From: Enterococcus sp. RIT-PI-f | GTDB taxonomy: Bacteria; Bacillota; Bacilli; Lactobacillales; Enterococcaceae | NCBI RefSeq assembly: GCF_001297065.1 | Contig: NZ_LHOX01000015.1 | Location: forward strand, 310,001 to 374,000 | Direction: 5' to 3' | Length of the DNA: 64,000 nucleotides | Part shown: positions 18,928-26,785 of the stretch, piece by piece | How positions within the stretch are numbered: position 1 is the first letter of the stretch | How the letters are laid out: every line of letters begins with the position of its first letter | Notes under the pieces: model-generated | Databases searched by the model: none | Told to the model about the DNA's origin: nothing | Seen by the model: only the letters and a program-made list of their open reading frames with translations | Program-made: the position numbers and the translations under genes

Positions 18928-20292
18928 ATGGATCAATTTGAACATATCATTAAGCAGCAGTGGCCCGCGTTTCTTACTGATTTGCAACGTATCATGCAAG
19001 TCCCCAGTGTGAAAGGTGCTGCCACCAAAAATGCCCCTTATGGCACGGGACCTAAACAGGCGTTAGAACAAGTCTTACACTTAGGCCGAGCGTATGGTTT
19101 TAAGACAAAAATGATCGATCAAAAGATCGGCTATGTAGAATGGGGCACATCAGACACTGATTATATTGGTGTCTTCGGCCATCTAGATGTCGTCGCAGCA
19201 GGGGAGGGATGGTCAGTTCCGCCGTTTGATTTGACGGAAAAAGCGGGTAATTTATATGGTCGCGGGATTTTGGATAACAAAGGGCCAATCATGTGCTGTC
19301 TATATGGCTTGAAACTGCTCAAGGAATTAGGTGTGGTGCCAAGCACCAAGATTCGGATTGTGTTTGGCACAGATGAAGAAAGCGGCATGTCCGATATCCC
19401 AGCTTATCTTGCCGCGGAACCAGCGCCTAGTTTTGGGTTCACCCCAGATTGCAAATACCCTGTGGTCTACGGCGAACGTGGAATTTTACAAGTAAGACTC
19501 TCATTTCCGTTATCCACGCAAGATCGATTACTTTTGGGAACGATTGAAGGGGATCAGTCTCGAGCACATGTTCCAGATCAGCTCAGGGTCACTGTGGCGG
19601 AGCGCGTTGTGACAGCGAAAGGCAGACGCGCACCAAGCAATGCGCCTGAATTAGGTGAGAATGCCCTTACGATACTGGCCAAAAAACTCCAACAAGAAGC
19701 TGGCCTATCTGAAGCAGCACGTACCACATTTGCATGGATAGCAGAAAAATTTCATGCACAACATACTGGTGAAGGGATTGGTCTTCACACATTCTCTGCC
19801 ACAGAAGAAGCCTCTTTAGTGACACCAGTCATTTTGCAAAAAACAACTGAAGGCCTTTCTTTGGATGTGAGTGTCAGGTATCCTGTTGCGCGAAAGGAAG
19901 CGCAAGTTCTAGCAGCGATCAGAAAGCATCTGCCCAAACAGGCAGAGATCGAAGTGGTGCGAAGCATACCTAGTATTTGTCGCGACAAAGAGAGCCGTGG
20001 GGCACGCCTATTATCCGAGGTGTATGGTCAAGTCACAGGTACTTATTTAGCCCCTGTGACCACTACCGGAGCGACATATGCCCGTAAAGTGCCTAACATT
20101 CTCGCCTTTGGTCCGTCTTTTCCAGGACAAAAAGGCATTGCACACCGAGAAGATGAATACATGGCTGTAACAGATCTTCAATCAAACGTAAACATCTATA
20201 TGCATGCAATGGCTGCATTGATCAGGAATGAAAACAACAAAAGGACGCAAGAAGTCCTTATAGGAGGAGAAAATATATGTGGGGAACAATAG
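18928..20292 (+). CDS. M20-family metallopeptidase, PepV-like dipeptidase
   Basis: 454 aa, cytoplasmic. The zinc-site motifs of M20 dipeptidases are all visible: GVFGHLDVVAAGEGW (His and the following Asp), LYGRGILDNKGP (bridging Asp), GTDEESGM (catalytic Glu pair) and the late HREDEYM His. The length and the inserted lid domain match the PepV/Sapep group, which cleaves short peptides. AAAGGAG precedes ATG 18928. The next gene overlaps its 3' end by 16 bp, showing coupled translation. Next to a glycoasparaginase it may trim glyco-asparaginyl peptides before the sugar-Asn bond is cut. Confidence 0.9.
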   Translation: MDQFEHIIKQQWPAFLTDLQRIMQVPSVKGAATKNAPYGTGPKQALEQVLHLGRAYGFKTKMIDQKIGYVEWGTSDTDYIGVFGHLDVVAAGEGWSVPPFDLTEKAGNLYGRGILDNKGPIMCCLYGLKLLKELGVVPSTKIRIVFGTDEESGMSDIPAYLAAEPAPSFGFTPDCKYPVVYGERGILQVRLSFPLSTQDRLLLGTIEGDQSRAHVPDQLRVTVAERVVTAKGRRAPSNAPELGENALTILAKKLQQEAGLSEAARTTFAWIAEKFHAQHTGEGIGLHTFSATEEASLVTPVILQKTTEGLSLDVSVRYPVARKEAQVLAAIRKHLPKQAEIEVVRSIPSICRDKESRGARLLSEVYGQVTGTYLAPVTTTGATYARKVPNILAFGPSFPGQKGIAHREDEYMAVTDLQSNVNIYMHAMAALIRNENNKRTQEVLIGGENICGEQ

Positions 20293-21224
20293 CAACTTGG
20301 CGTATGGCGCACGATGGGGTTTTAGCAGCAAAAGCCATTTTAGCAGATAACGGGGATTGCAAAGATGCTGTAGAAACAGCTATCTGTAATGTCGAAGACT
20401 ATCCATACTATAAATCTGTGGGATATGGCGGCTTACCCAATGAGCGAGGAATCGTTGAATTAGATGCGGCATTTATGGACGGCGATACCTTTCAAATCGG
20501 TGCTGTTGCAGGCATCACAGATGTGGCCAATCCGATTTCGGTGGCGCGCAAATTAAGTGTCGACACCTTTAACAGCTTTAGAGTCGGACAAGGTGCGACT
20601 GAATATGCGATGAATGAAGGGTTTCCTCGCAAGAACATGCTGACACCACGTGCCAAAAAGATCTGGCAAAAACGTTTAGCAGAAATTGCCGACAAGAAAT
20701 TGAACCCCTATGATGGTCATGATACTGTCTGTGTTGTCGCACTAGACCAAAGTCAACGCATGGCTGTGGGGACTTCCAGCTCAGGTCTCTTTATGAAAAA
20801 AGCTGGACGTGTAGGGGACTCTCCGCTGTCAGGATCTGGATTTTATGCAGACAGCACCATCGGCGGTGCGGCAGCCACAGGCTTAGGCGAAGATTTGATG
20901 AAAGGATGCTTGTCCTATGAAATCGTTCGATTAATGGGTAACGGGTCGACACCTCAAGAAGCGTGTGATCAAGCAGTCTATCATTTTGATCAGCAGTTGC
21001 GGGAACGACTAGGAAAAGCAGCGGCATTTTCGCTGATTGCGATGAACAACCAAGGGGCGTGGGGCGTTGCCACCAATGTGGATTTCACCTTTAGCGTGGC
21101 AACTGAACAACAAGCACCTGCAATATTTATGGCTAAACCTGGTCCCAACCAAACCACGACCATCGAACCCATCACACAAGCATGGTTAGATGCCTACGAA
21201 GCGAGAATCAAAGCGCCAGTTTAA
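20277..21224 (+). CDS. N4-(beta-N-acetylglucosaminyl)-L-asparaginase (glycoasparaginase), Ntn hydrolase
   Basis: 315 aa, starting ATG 20277 behind AGGAGGAG. This Ntn-hydrolase family cuts the precursor before a Thr that becomes the nucleophile; here that is T150 in GHDTVCVVALD. The family usually has HDTIG, so the Cys two residues after the Thr is a small departure. GSGFYADSTIGGAAATGLGE matches the conserved substrate-binding stretch. Glycoasparaginases hydrolyse the bond between GlcNAc and asparagine, the last step in N-glycoprotein breakdown. No signal peptide is seen. An isoaspartyl peptidase activity cannot be excluded. Confidence 0.88.
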   Translation: MWGTIATWRMAHDGVLAAKAILADNGDCKDAVETAICNVEDYPYYKSVGYGGLPNERGIVELDAAFMDGDTFQIGAVAGITDVANPISVARKLSVDTFNSFRVGQGATEYAMNEGFPRKNMLTPRAKKIWQKRLAEIADKKLNPYDGHDTVCVVALDQSQRMAVGTSSSGLFMKKAGRVGDSPLSGSGFYADSTIGGAAATGLGEDLMKGCLSYEIVRLMGNGSTPQEACDQAVYHFDQQLRERLGKAAAFSLIAMNNQGAWGVATNVDFTFSVATEQQAPAIFMAKPGPNQTTTIEPITQAWLDAYEARIKAPV

Positions 21225-21301
21225 AATGGGAAGAAGGGTGATTTCAAATAGACGTGGTCGTTTTCTTTATAGAGAAAATAGATCAGCTTTTGTGTAATTA
21301 C

Positions 21302-21348
21302 TTGTAATGACTCCTCGTGATGGTATAATGTAATGACAGAGACATTAC
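21302..21348 (+). promoter_or_regulatory. Promoter and operator of the toxin-antitoxin pair
   Basis: An extended -10 TGGTATAAT (21321-21329) has a -35-like TTGTAA 16 bp upstream (21302-21307). Directly after the -10, GTAATG (21330-21335) and CATTAC (21343-21348) form an inverted repeat centred on AGA, well placed for autorepression by the antitoxin. Confidence 0.6.
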
Positions 21349-21370
21349 TAATGACAGGGGAGGAATAAAG

Positions 21371-21700
21371 ATGATCACCAAGACCAGAAAACAAGGAAAC
21401 TCAATTATGTTGACCGTACCCAAAGACTTCAATATTCCCAGTGGCGTGGCAGTAGAGCCTAAACTAGTAGGCAATGGTATTCTATACGAATTTGTAGAAC
21501 CAGCAAAAGATTTTTTCGATTTTGGTGAAGAGATTTTAACGGATATCATCGCAGAGGGATATGAGCATGAAGATATTTTAGCAGCATTCAAAGAGCGCAA
21601 AGAAAAAATAGTGGCTTCATTTCACACCATTGCTGAAGAAGCATATACAGATGCTCGACCTGTGACAAAGGAGGCGCTGGAGGCAGAACTTGACCTATGA
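21371..21700 (+). CDS. AbrB/MazE-like antitoxin
   Basis: 109 aa. The first 45 residues (MITKTRKQGNSIMLTVPKDF) are a SpoVT/AbrB swapped-hairpin DNA-binding domain of the MazE kind. The acidic, helical rest (FFDFGEEILTDIIAEGYEHE) should wrap and neutralise the toxin. GGGGAGG precedes ATG 21371. The downstream toxin gene overlaps its end by 11 bp. As in similar pairs, it would repress its own promoter through the GTAATG repeat. Confidence 0.82.
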   Translation: MITKTRKQGNSIMLTVPKDFNIPSGVAVEPKLVGNGILYEFVEPAKDFFDFGEEILTDIIAEGYEHEDILAAFKERKEKIVASFHTIAEEAYTDARPVTKEALEAELDL

Positions 21701-21980
21701 AGTGATACCTTCAAAACATGTCATAAAATATCTGAAAAAAATAAAGGAAAAGCAACTAAAGAAAAAATTTATAGCGCTCATATATGATGAAATCGCAATA
21801 GATCCTCTTAATGGAAAACAAAAATCAGGGGACTTAGTCGGTATCTGGTCGAAAGGATTTACCTATGCAGGCACGATGTATAGAGTTGCCTACACCATCA
21901 AAGATGATCAGCTAATAGTCATTCTTTTATGTGGCACACATGAAAATTTTTATGCGCAATTGAAGCAAATAAATAGATAA
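21690..21980 (+). CDS. RelE/ParE-family toxin
   Basis: 96 aa from TTG 21690, placed by GGAGG at 21679-21683 with 6-base spacing. The fold signature is clear: an N-terminal helix pair rich in Lys (IKYLKKIKEKQLKKKFIAL) and a C-terminal sheet with YRVAYTIKDDQLIVILLCG then THENFYAQL. Members either cleave ribosome-bound mRNA (RelE) or poison gyrase (ParE); the sequence does not tell which. A 12-bp inverted repeat 44 bp downstream probably ends the transcript. Confidence 0.82.
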   Translation: MTYEVIPSKHVIKYLKKIKEKQLKKKFIALIYDEIAIDPLNGKQKSGDLVGIWSKGFTYAGTMYRVAYTIKDDQLIVILLCGTHENFYAQLKQINR

Positions 21981-22023
21981 ATGACTTTCATTGAGGGAAG
22001 AGGATCAATGAACAGAAATCATC

Positions 22024-22057
22024 TAACGTCTAGATAAAGAAATCTAGACGTTATTTG
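22024..22057 (+). terminator. Terminator of the toxin-antitoxin pair
   Basis: TAACGTCTAGAT (22024-22035) and ATCTAGACGTTA (22042-22053) are a perfect 12-bp inverted repeat, followed by only three T. The rest of the gap before adhE holds its regulatory region. Confidence 0.6.
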
Positions 22058-22181
22058 TATGTATGAAAATAGTGGGAAAGCTACGAAAAATGAGCATAAT
22101 ATCCATGAATTGCTCAATAAAACACATGTGATTTTATATTCGTTTTGTACAGTGCCAATGTTTTATAGGATAAACAAAAGA

Positions 22182-22268
22182 ATGAAAACGCTTGATTTGA
22201 AGATATTTTAAAAACTGTGAAAAAAATCACAAAAAACTATTTACAAATAAAAAAAGATGCTGTATCAT
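22182..22268 (+). promoter_or_regulatory. adhE promoter with Rex operator and weak cre-like site
   Basis: -35 TTTACA (22240-22245) and -10 TATCAT (22263-22268) have 17-bp spacing. TGTGAAAAAAATCACA (22216-22231) matches the Rex consensus core TGTGA-N6-TCACA and ends 8 bp before the -35. ATGAAAACGCTTGAT (22182-22196) is an imperfect cre-like sequence. Rex repression lifted by high NADH would fit the role of AdhE. The 5' leader also has a CTTAACAA / TTGTTTAAG imperfect hairpin. Confidence 0.7.
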
Positions 22269-22325
22269 TCTATATGTGAAGTACTTAACAAATAAAAACT
22301 TGTTTAAGAACTAGGAGGAACAACA

Positions 22326-24917
22326 ATGGCTAAGACATTGGAAAAAGAAGTAACCATCGACGTACAAGGCATGATCGACGATTTGGCTGTAAAAGCAAAC
22401 GTTGCATTAAAAGAAATGGAAAGTTTTGATCAAGAGAAAGTAGACCACATTGTGCATGAAATGGCAATGGCTGCGTTAGACAAACATATGCCGCTTGCAA
22501 AAATGGCTGTTGAAGAAACTGGCCGTGGTATTTACGAAGATAAAGCAATCAAAAACATGTATGCATCAGAATACATTTGGAACAGCATCAAACACGACAA
22601 AACTGTTGGTGTGATCAATGAAGACAAACAAAAAGGCTTGATTGAAATTGCTGAACCAGTTGGTGTGGTCTGTGGTGTAACCCCAACGACAAACCCAACT
22701 TCAACAACGATTTTTAAAGCAATGATCGCGTTGAAAACCCGTAACCCAATCGTATTTGCTTTCCATCCATCTGCACAAAAATGTTCAGCAGAAGCAGCGC
22801 GGATCGTGCGAGATGCTGCAGTTGCAGCGGGCGCACCTGAAAACTGTGTCCAATGGATCGAACATCCATCTATCGAAGCGACTGGCTTGTTGATGAACCA
22901 TCCAGGCATCGCCATCGTTTTGGCAACTGGTGGTGCGGGCATGGTCAAAGCAGCTTACTCAACTGGTAAACCAGCTTTAGGCGTTGGCCCAGGTAACGTG
23001 CCAGCTTATATTGAAAAAACAGCAAAAGTAAAACGCGCTGTGAACGACTTGATTGTATCAAAAACATTTGATAACGGCATGATCTGTGCTTCTGAACAAG
23101 CAGTGATCGTTGATAAAGAAGTGTATGCTGCAGTCAAAGCTGAATTTGAAGCACATCAAGTCTATGTGGTGAAACCAAAAGAATTGCAAAAATTAGAAGA
23201 TGCAGTGATGAATGAAGGCAAATATGCCGTAAATCCAGCAATCGTTGGACATTCAGCAATGGATATTGCCAAATTAGCAGGCATCAAAGTACCTGAAGGC
23301 ACAAAATTATTGATTGCTGAATTAGATGGCGTAGGTGCGGATTATCCATTATCACGTGAAAAATTATCTCCAGTCTTGGCGATGATCAAAGCCAACAACA
23401 CAGAAGATGCGTTCCAAAAATGTGAAGCGATGCTTGATTTAGGCGGATTAGGCCATACAGCCGTGATTCATAGTGAAAACGAAGACTTGCACTTGGCATT
23501 CGGTTTACGAATGAAAGCATGCCGGATCTTAGTCAATACACCATCAGCAGAAGGCGGTATTGGTAATATCTACAATGAAATGATCCCATCATTGACATTG
23601 GGTTGCGGTTCATACGGAAAGAACTCAGTATCACGCAACGTATCAGCTGTCAATTTGATCAATGTGAAAACTGTAGCGAAACGGAGAAATAATATGCAAT
23701 GGTTCAAATTGCCACCAAAAATTTTCTTTGAAAAAAACTCTTTGATGTATCTTGAAAAAATGGAAAACGTAGAGCGTGTCATGATCGTCTGCGATCCAGG
23801 TATGGTTCAATTTGGCTACTGTGATACTGTGCGAGAAGTCCTTGCACGCCGCAAAAATGATGTCAAAATCGAAGTGTTCTCAGATGTAGAACCAAATCCT
23901 TCAACAAATACAGTTTATGCTGGAACAAAAATGATGGTTGATTTCCAACCAGATACAGTAATCGCTTTGGGCGGTGGTTCAGCGATGGATGCGGCCAAAG
24001 GCATGTGGATGTTCTATGAGCACCCAGACACATCATTCTTTGGCGCGAAACAAAAATTCTTGGATATCCGCAAACGGACGTACAAGATCGATAAACCAGA
24101 AAAAACACAATTTGTATGTATCCCAACGACTTCTGGTACAGGTTCTGAAGTGACACCTTTCGCCGTTATTACAGACAGTGAAACACACGTGAAATATCCA
24201 TTGGCTGACTATGCATTGACACCAGACGTAGCGATCGTTGACCCACAATTCGTGATGTCCGTTCCTGCTTCTGTTACAGCTGATACTGGGATGGACGTCT
24301 TGACACATGCCATTGAATCTTATGTATCAGTGATGGCATCTGACTACACACGTGGATTAAGCTTACAAGCAATCAAGTTGGTCTTTGACTACTTAGAAAA
24401 ATCTGTCAAAACACCTGATATGGAATCTCGTGAAAAAATGCATAACGCGTCAACAATGGCTGGTATGGCCTTCGCCAATGCATTCTTAGGTATTTGTCAC
24501 TCAGTTGCCCACAAAATCGGGGGCGAATATGGCATTCCTCACGGACGGACAAATGCGATTCTTTTACCGCATATTATTCGCTACAATGCGAAAGATCCGC
24601 AAAAACATGCGATGTTCCCGAAATATGATTTCTTCCGTGCAGATACAGATTACGCTGACATTGCGAAATTCTTGGGTCTTAAAGGTGAAACCACAGCTGA
24701 ACTAGTAGATGCTTTGGCAACTGCTGTGTATGAATTAGGTCAATCAGTGGGAATCGACATGAACTTGAAAGCACAAGGTGTGACACAAGAAACCTTAGAT
24801 ACGACAGTTGATCGGATGGCTGAATTGGCTTATGAAGACCAATGTACAACAGCAAATCCAAAAGAACCTTTGATTTCTGAATTGAAACAAATCATTGTGG
24901 ATGCTTACAACGGCTAA
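22326..24917 (+). CDS. adhE: Bifunctional acetaldehyde-CoA/alcohol dehydrogenase
   Basis: 863 aa, full length. The N-terminal aldehyde dehydrogenase domain (about 1-440) reduces acetyl-CoA to acetaldehyde and holds the catalytic Cys in FDNGMICASEQAVIV. The C-terminal iron-dependent alcohol dehydrogenase (about 450-863) makes ethanol and shows the NAD-binding GGGSAMDAAKGMW and the metal-site motifs HAIESY, GICHSVAHKIGG and GIPHGRTNA. AGGAGGAAC precedes ATG 22326. It is the fermentative route that re-oxidises NADH and assembles into spirosomes in relatives. Monocistronic: own promoter upstream, strong terminator downstream. Codon use looks highly optimised. Confidence 0.98.
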   Translation: MAKTLEKEVTIDVQGMIDDLAVKANVALKEMESFDQEKVDHIVHEMAMAALDKHMPLAKMAVEETGRGIYEDKAIKNMYASEYIWNSIKHDKTVGVINEDKQKGLIEIAEPVGVVCGVTPTTNPTSTTIFKAMIALKTRNPIVFAFHPSAQKCSAEAARIVRDAAVAAGAPENCVQWIEHPSIEATGLLMNHPGIAIVLATGGAGMVKAAYSTGKPALGVGPGNVPAYIEKTAKVKRAVNDLIVSKTFDNGMICASEQAVIVDKEVYAAVKAEFEAHQVYVVKPKELQKLEDAVMNEGKYAVNPAIVGHSAMDIAKLAGIKVPEGTKLLIAELDGVGADYPLSREKLSPVLAMIKANNTEDAFQKCEAMLDLGGLGHTAVIHSENEDLHLAFGLRMKACRILVNTPSAEGGIGNIYNEMIPSLTLGCGSYGKNSVSRNVSAVNLINVKTVAKRRNNMQWFKLPPKIFFEKNSLMYLEKMENVERVMIVCDPGMVQFGYCDTVREVLARRKNDVKIEVFSDVEPNPSTNTVYAGTKMMVDFQPDTVIALGGGSAMDAAKGMWMFYEHPDTSFFGAKQKFLDIRKRTYKIDKPEKTQFVCIPTTSGTGSEVTPFAVITDSETHVKYPLADYALTPDVAIVDPQFVMSVPASVTADTGMDVLTHAIESYVSVMASDYTRGLSLQAIKLVFDYLEKSVKTPDMESREKMHNASTMAGMAFANAFLGICHSVAHKIGGEYGIPHGRTNAILLPHIIRYNAKDPQKHAMFPKYDFFRADTDYADIAKFLGLKGETTAELVDALATAVYELGQSVGIDMNLKAQGVTQETLDTTVDRMAELAYEDQCTTANPKEPLISELKQIIVDAYNG

Positions 24918-24929
24918 ACAAATGACTAA

Positions 24930-24974
24930 AACCAGCCCCGCGGTATCTTAGCTGCTAAGGGGCTGGTTTTTTTT
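24930..24974 (+). terminator. Terminator of adhE
   Basis: AACCAGCCCC (24930-24939) pairs with GGGGCTGGTT (24959-24968), followed by a run of T to 24974. Confidence 0.92.
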
Positions 24975-25107
24975 ATGAGTGATCCAAGAGGCAAAGACAT
25001 GAATGAAGCGTGAGCGCAAATAAAGGATTTTGTATTTCTCTGAGGTTTTCTTGACGGATCCAAAGAAAAACGTAACAATAGACTATATCAGTAGGAGGGT
25101 GTCGCCC

Positions 25108-25593
25108 ATGGAAATAGAAAGATTGATAGCGGATTTAAATCGGCAACAAAAAGAATTGGAAGCGGTACACAAACAATTGATCCAAACGACGATCACCAAA
25201 GAGGAAGAAAGCCAAACCTTTCTTTTTGATTTGAAAGATTACGCGGATAGTTTATCTTTAGTGACTGTTTATGCAGAGCCAGTCCAAGTTGAAGCACCGC
25301 CAGTCCAAAGATTATCTGCTATTCTCGGTGAACAGGTACAAACATTGCAACAACTTATTCGAATCCTCTCGGCACAAGAAGAAAGTGAAGCTGCGGACTT
25401 CTATGGTCAGCAAGGTGGCGAGTTGCGGCGAACGATTGCCAGTTTGAATGGTATCGTAGAATTGAACGGATTGCTTTTACAAGATAATTTAACCTTTCAA
25501 CGAAAGCTGAAAGATCATCCGCTACAACAACTTTCAGTTCAAGAGACTGCGGATAAACCAGGCTTTTTTCAACGATTATTCAACAAGAAGTAA
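25108..25593 (+). CDS. Uncharacterised coiled-coil protein
   Basis: 161 aa starting at ATG 25108, preceded by AGGAGGGTG; the frame is open further upstream from 25030 but without a ribosome site. The protein is soluble, Gln/Leu-rich and mostly helical: a first helix MEIERLIADLNRQQKELEAV, a middle heptad region around LSAILGEQVQTLQQLIRIL, and a C-terminal helix ending PGFFQRLFNKK. The overall pattern, including ELNGLLLQDNLTFQRKL, faintly resembles FlgN-type export chaperones, but no flagellar gene is near and I do not assign that function. It is a single-gene unit between two terminators. Confidence 0.6.
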   Translation: MEIERLIADLNRQQKELEAVHKQLIQTTITKEEESQTFLFDLKDYADSLSLVTVYAEPVQVEAPPVQRLSAILGEQVQTLQQLIRILSAQEESEAADFYGQQGGELRRTIASLNGIVELNGLLLQDNLTFQRKLKDHPLQQLSVQETADKPGFFQRLFNKK

Positions 25594-25613
25594 GAGAATT
25601 ATGGTTCAAAGAG

Positions 25614-25671
25614 AATCAAGTTGTTTTCATGTAGAAGAGATTCGTCTATATGAAAACAACTTGATTTTTTT
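25614..25671 (+). terminator. Terminator after the coiled-coil gene
   Basis: A stem of roughly 20 bp: AATCAAGTTG (from 25614) pairs with CAACTTGATT and the arms continue through GTTTTCAT / ATGAAAAC, followed by a T run ending at 25671. The following 210 bp hold only AT-rich sequence up to the next promoter. Confidence 0.88.
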
Positions 25672-25883
25672 GTGGTCAAGATTGACTAAATAACGTATTG
25701 CCTGAAAAACTGAAGTAGTGTATGCCGACTTGCATGCGTTTCAAAGGCAGTTTATGTTCCAGTGAACTTTGGTGAATGTGTTCCTATAATTCAAAAAACT
25801 GTTATTTTATTTGTTTAGTAAAATTTATCAATAAAATTTCTTTTTATCAGAAATATTTAAGTAAAAAAATAGTAAAAAATAGT

Positions 25884-25920
25884 TTAAAAGCGTTTTCTTT
25901 TCGTTCTGATTGATTATAAT
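25884..25920 (+). promoter_or_regulatory. Promoter with cre/LacI-type operator
   Basis: TTAAAAGCGTTTTCT (25884-25898) matches 13 of 15 cre positions and would cover the -35 region of the TATAAT at 25915-25920. The core AAAGCGTTTT recurs before the lipoprotein gene of the same locus (about 29723-29732), so either CcpA or the local LacI regulator could use both. Confidence 0.5.
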
Positions 25921-25948
25921 AGATGTGATAAGGAAGGAGATTTTATCT

Positions 25949-26785
25949 ATGACAATGCTTACCATGTCCATACTAGATTCAAAAGGAAAAATAAAGGAAG
26001 GATTTTTTTCTCATGATAAGGAAAAACAAATGATCTCGGCTTCAGGGGAAGATTTTGTTCAACTTGCATTACAAGATTTCCAATATGAAGACGGCGATGA
26101 CATTATGATCACATTGGATCAATCAGGTGTATTTTTAGTCGTGAAATTAGACGAAACCTTGGATTCGACAATGATTTATTTAAAGGAGAAAGAGTGGCGG
26201 TATAAAGTCAAACGTACACAAAATGCGCTTGAAGCGGCCCCGCAGTTTCGCTTTGCAGGGAATTGTCATTACTTGCGCGCGCGTCTTGCTACCTCAGCAG
26301 AAGTGCGGACCTATCGTAATATTGCCCTTAATCCGCATGATCAAAAAAATGAGAGCGGTGTTTATCCACATGCCTGGGCGAATGTAGAAACAAGAGATGA
26401 TGCGACATTCTTTGCCTGTAACGCAATCGATGGTGTTTTCGCCAATCGCTCTCATGGGAACTATCCCTATGGGTCTTGGGGAATCAATCAACAATTAGAT
26501 GCTGCCTTGACGATTGAATTTGGTAAAGAAGTTCAAGTGGATCATGTGCGGCTTACATTAAGGGCAGATTTTCCACATGATAATTATTGGGAAAATGTTA
26601 CAGCGGTGTTTTCTGACGGCAGTAGTGAAACTTTTGTAACTACCAAAACAGACGGTGGGCAATCATTTGATTTCAAAAAAAGAAGAACTACCAGTATTAC
26701 CTTGTGTCACTTGATCCAATCAGATGATCCGTCGCCATTTCCTGCCCTTACGCAAGTCGAGGTTTTTGGTTATTATGAATTCTAA
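25949..26785 (+). CDS. Carbohydrate-binding (discoidin-like) protein of the uronic-acid locus
   Basis: 278 aa from ATG 25949, chosen for GGAAGGAG just upstream; no signal peptide or membrane segment. The N-terminal half is a small beta-rich domain of unknown family. The C-terminal half (about 120-278) looks like an F5/8 type C or related jelly roll: NAIDGVFANRSHGNYPYGSW, then AALTIEFGKEVQVDHVRLTL and a final TQVEVFGYYEF strand. Such domains bind sugars. The lyase gene overlaps its 3' end. An intracellular carbohydrate-binding protein next to a lyase is unusual and may help present the substrate. The function is not established. Confidence 0.6.
   Translation: MTMLTMSILDSKGKIKEGFFSHDKEKQMISASGEDFVQLALQDFQYEDGDDIMITLDQSGVFLVVKLDETLDSTMIYLKEKEWRYKVKRTQNALEAAPQFRFAGNCHYLRARLATSAEVRTYRNIALNPHDQKNESGVYPHAWANVETRDDATFFACNAIDGVFANRSHGNYPYGSWGINQQLDAALTIEFGKEVQVDHVRLTLRADFPHDNYWENVTAVFSDGSSETFVTTKTDGGQSFDFKKRRTTSITLCHLIQSDDPSPFPALTQVEVFGYYEF

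Noticed and set aside
25030-25107. N-terminal extension of the coiled-coil protein from 25030
   Set aside because: AGGAGGGTG lies inside the extension and points to ATG 25108.
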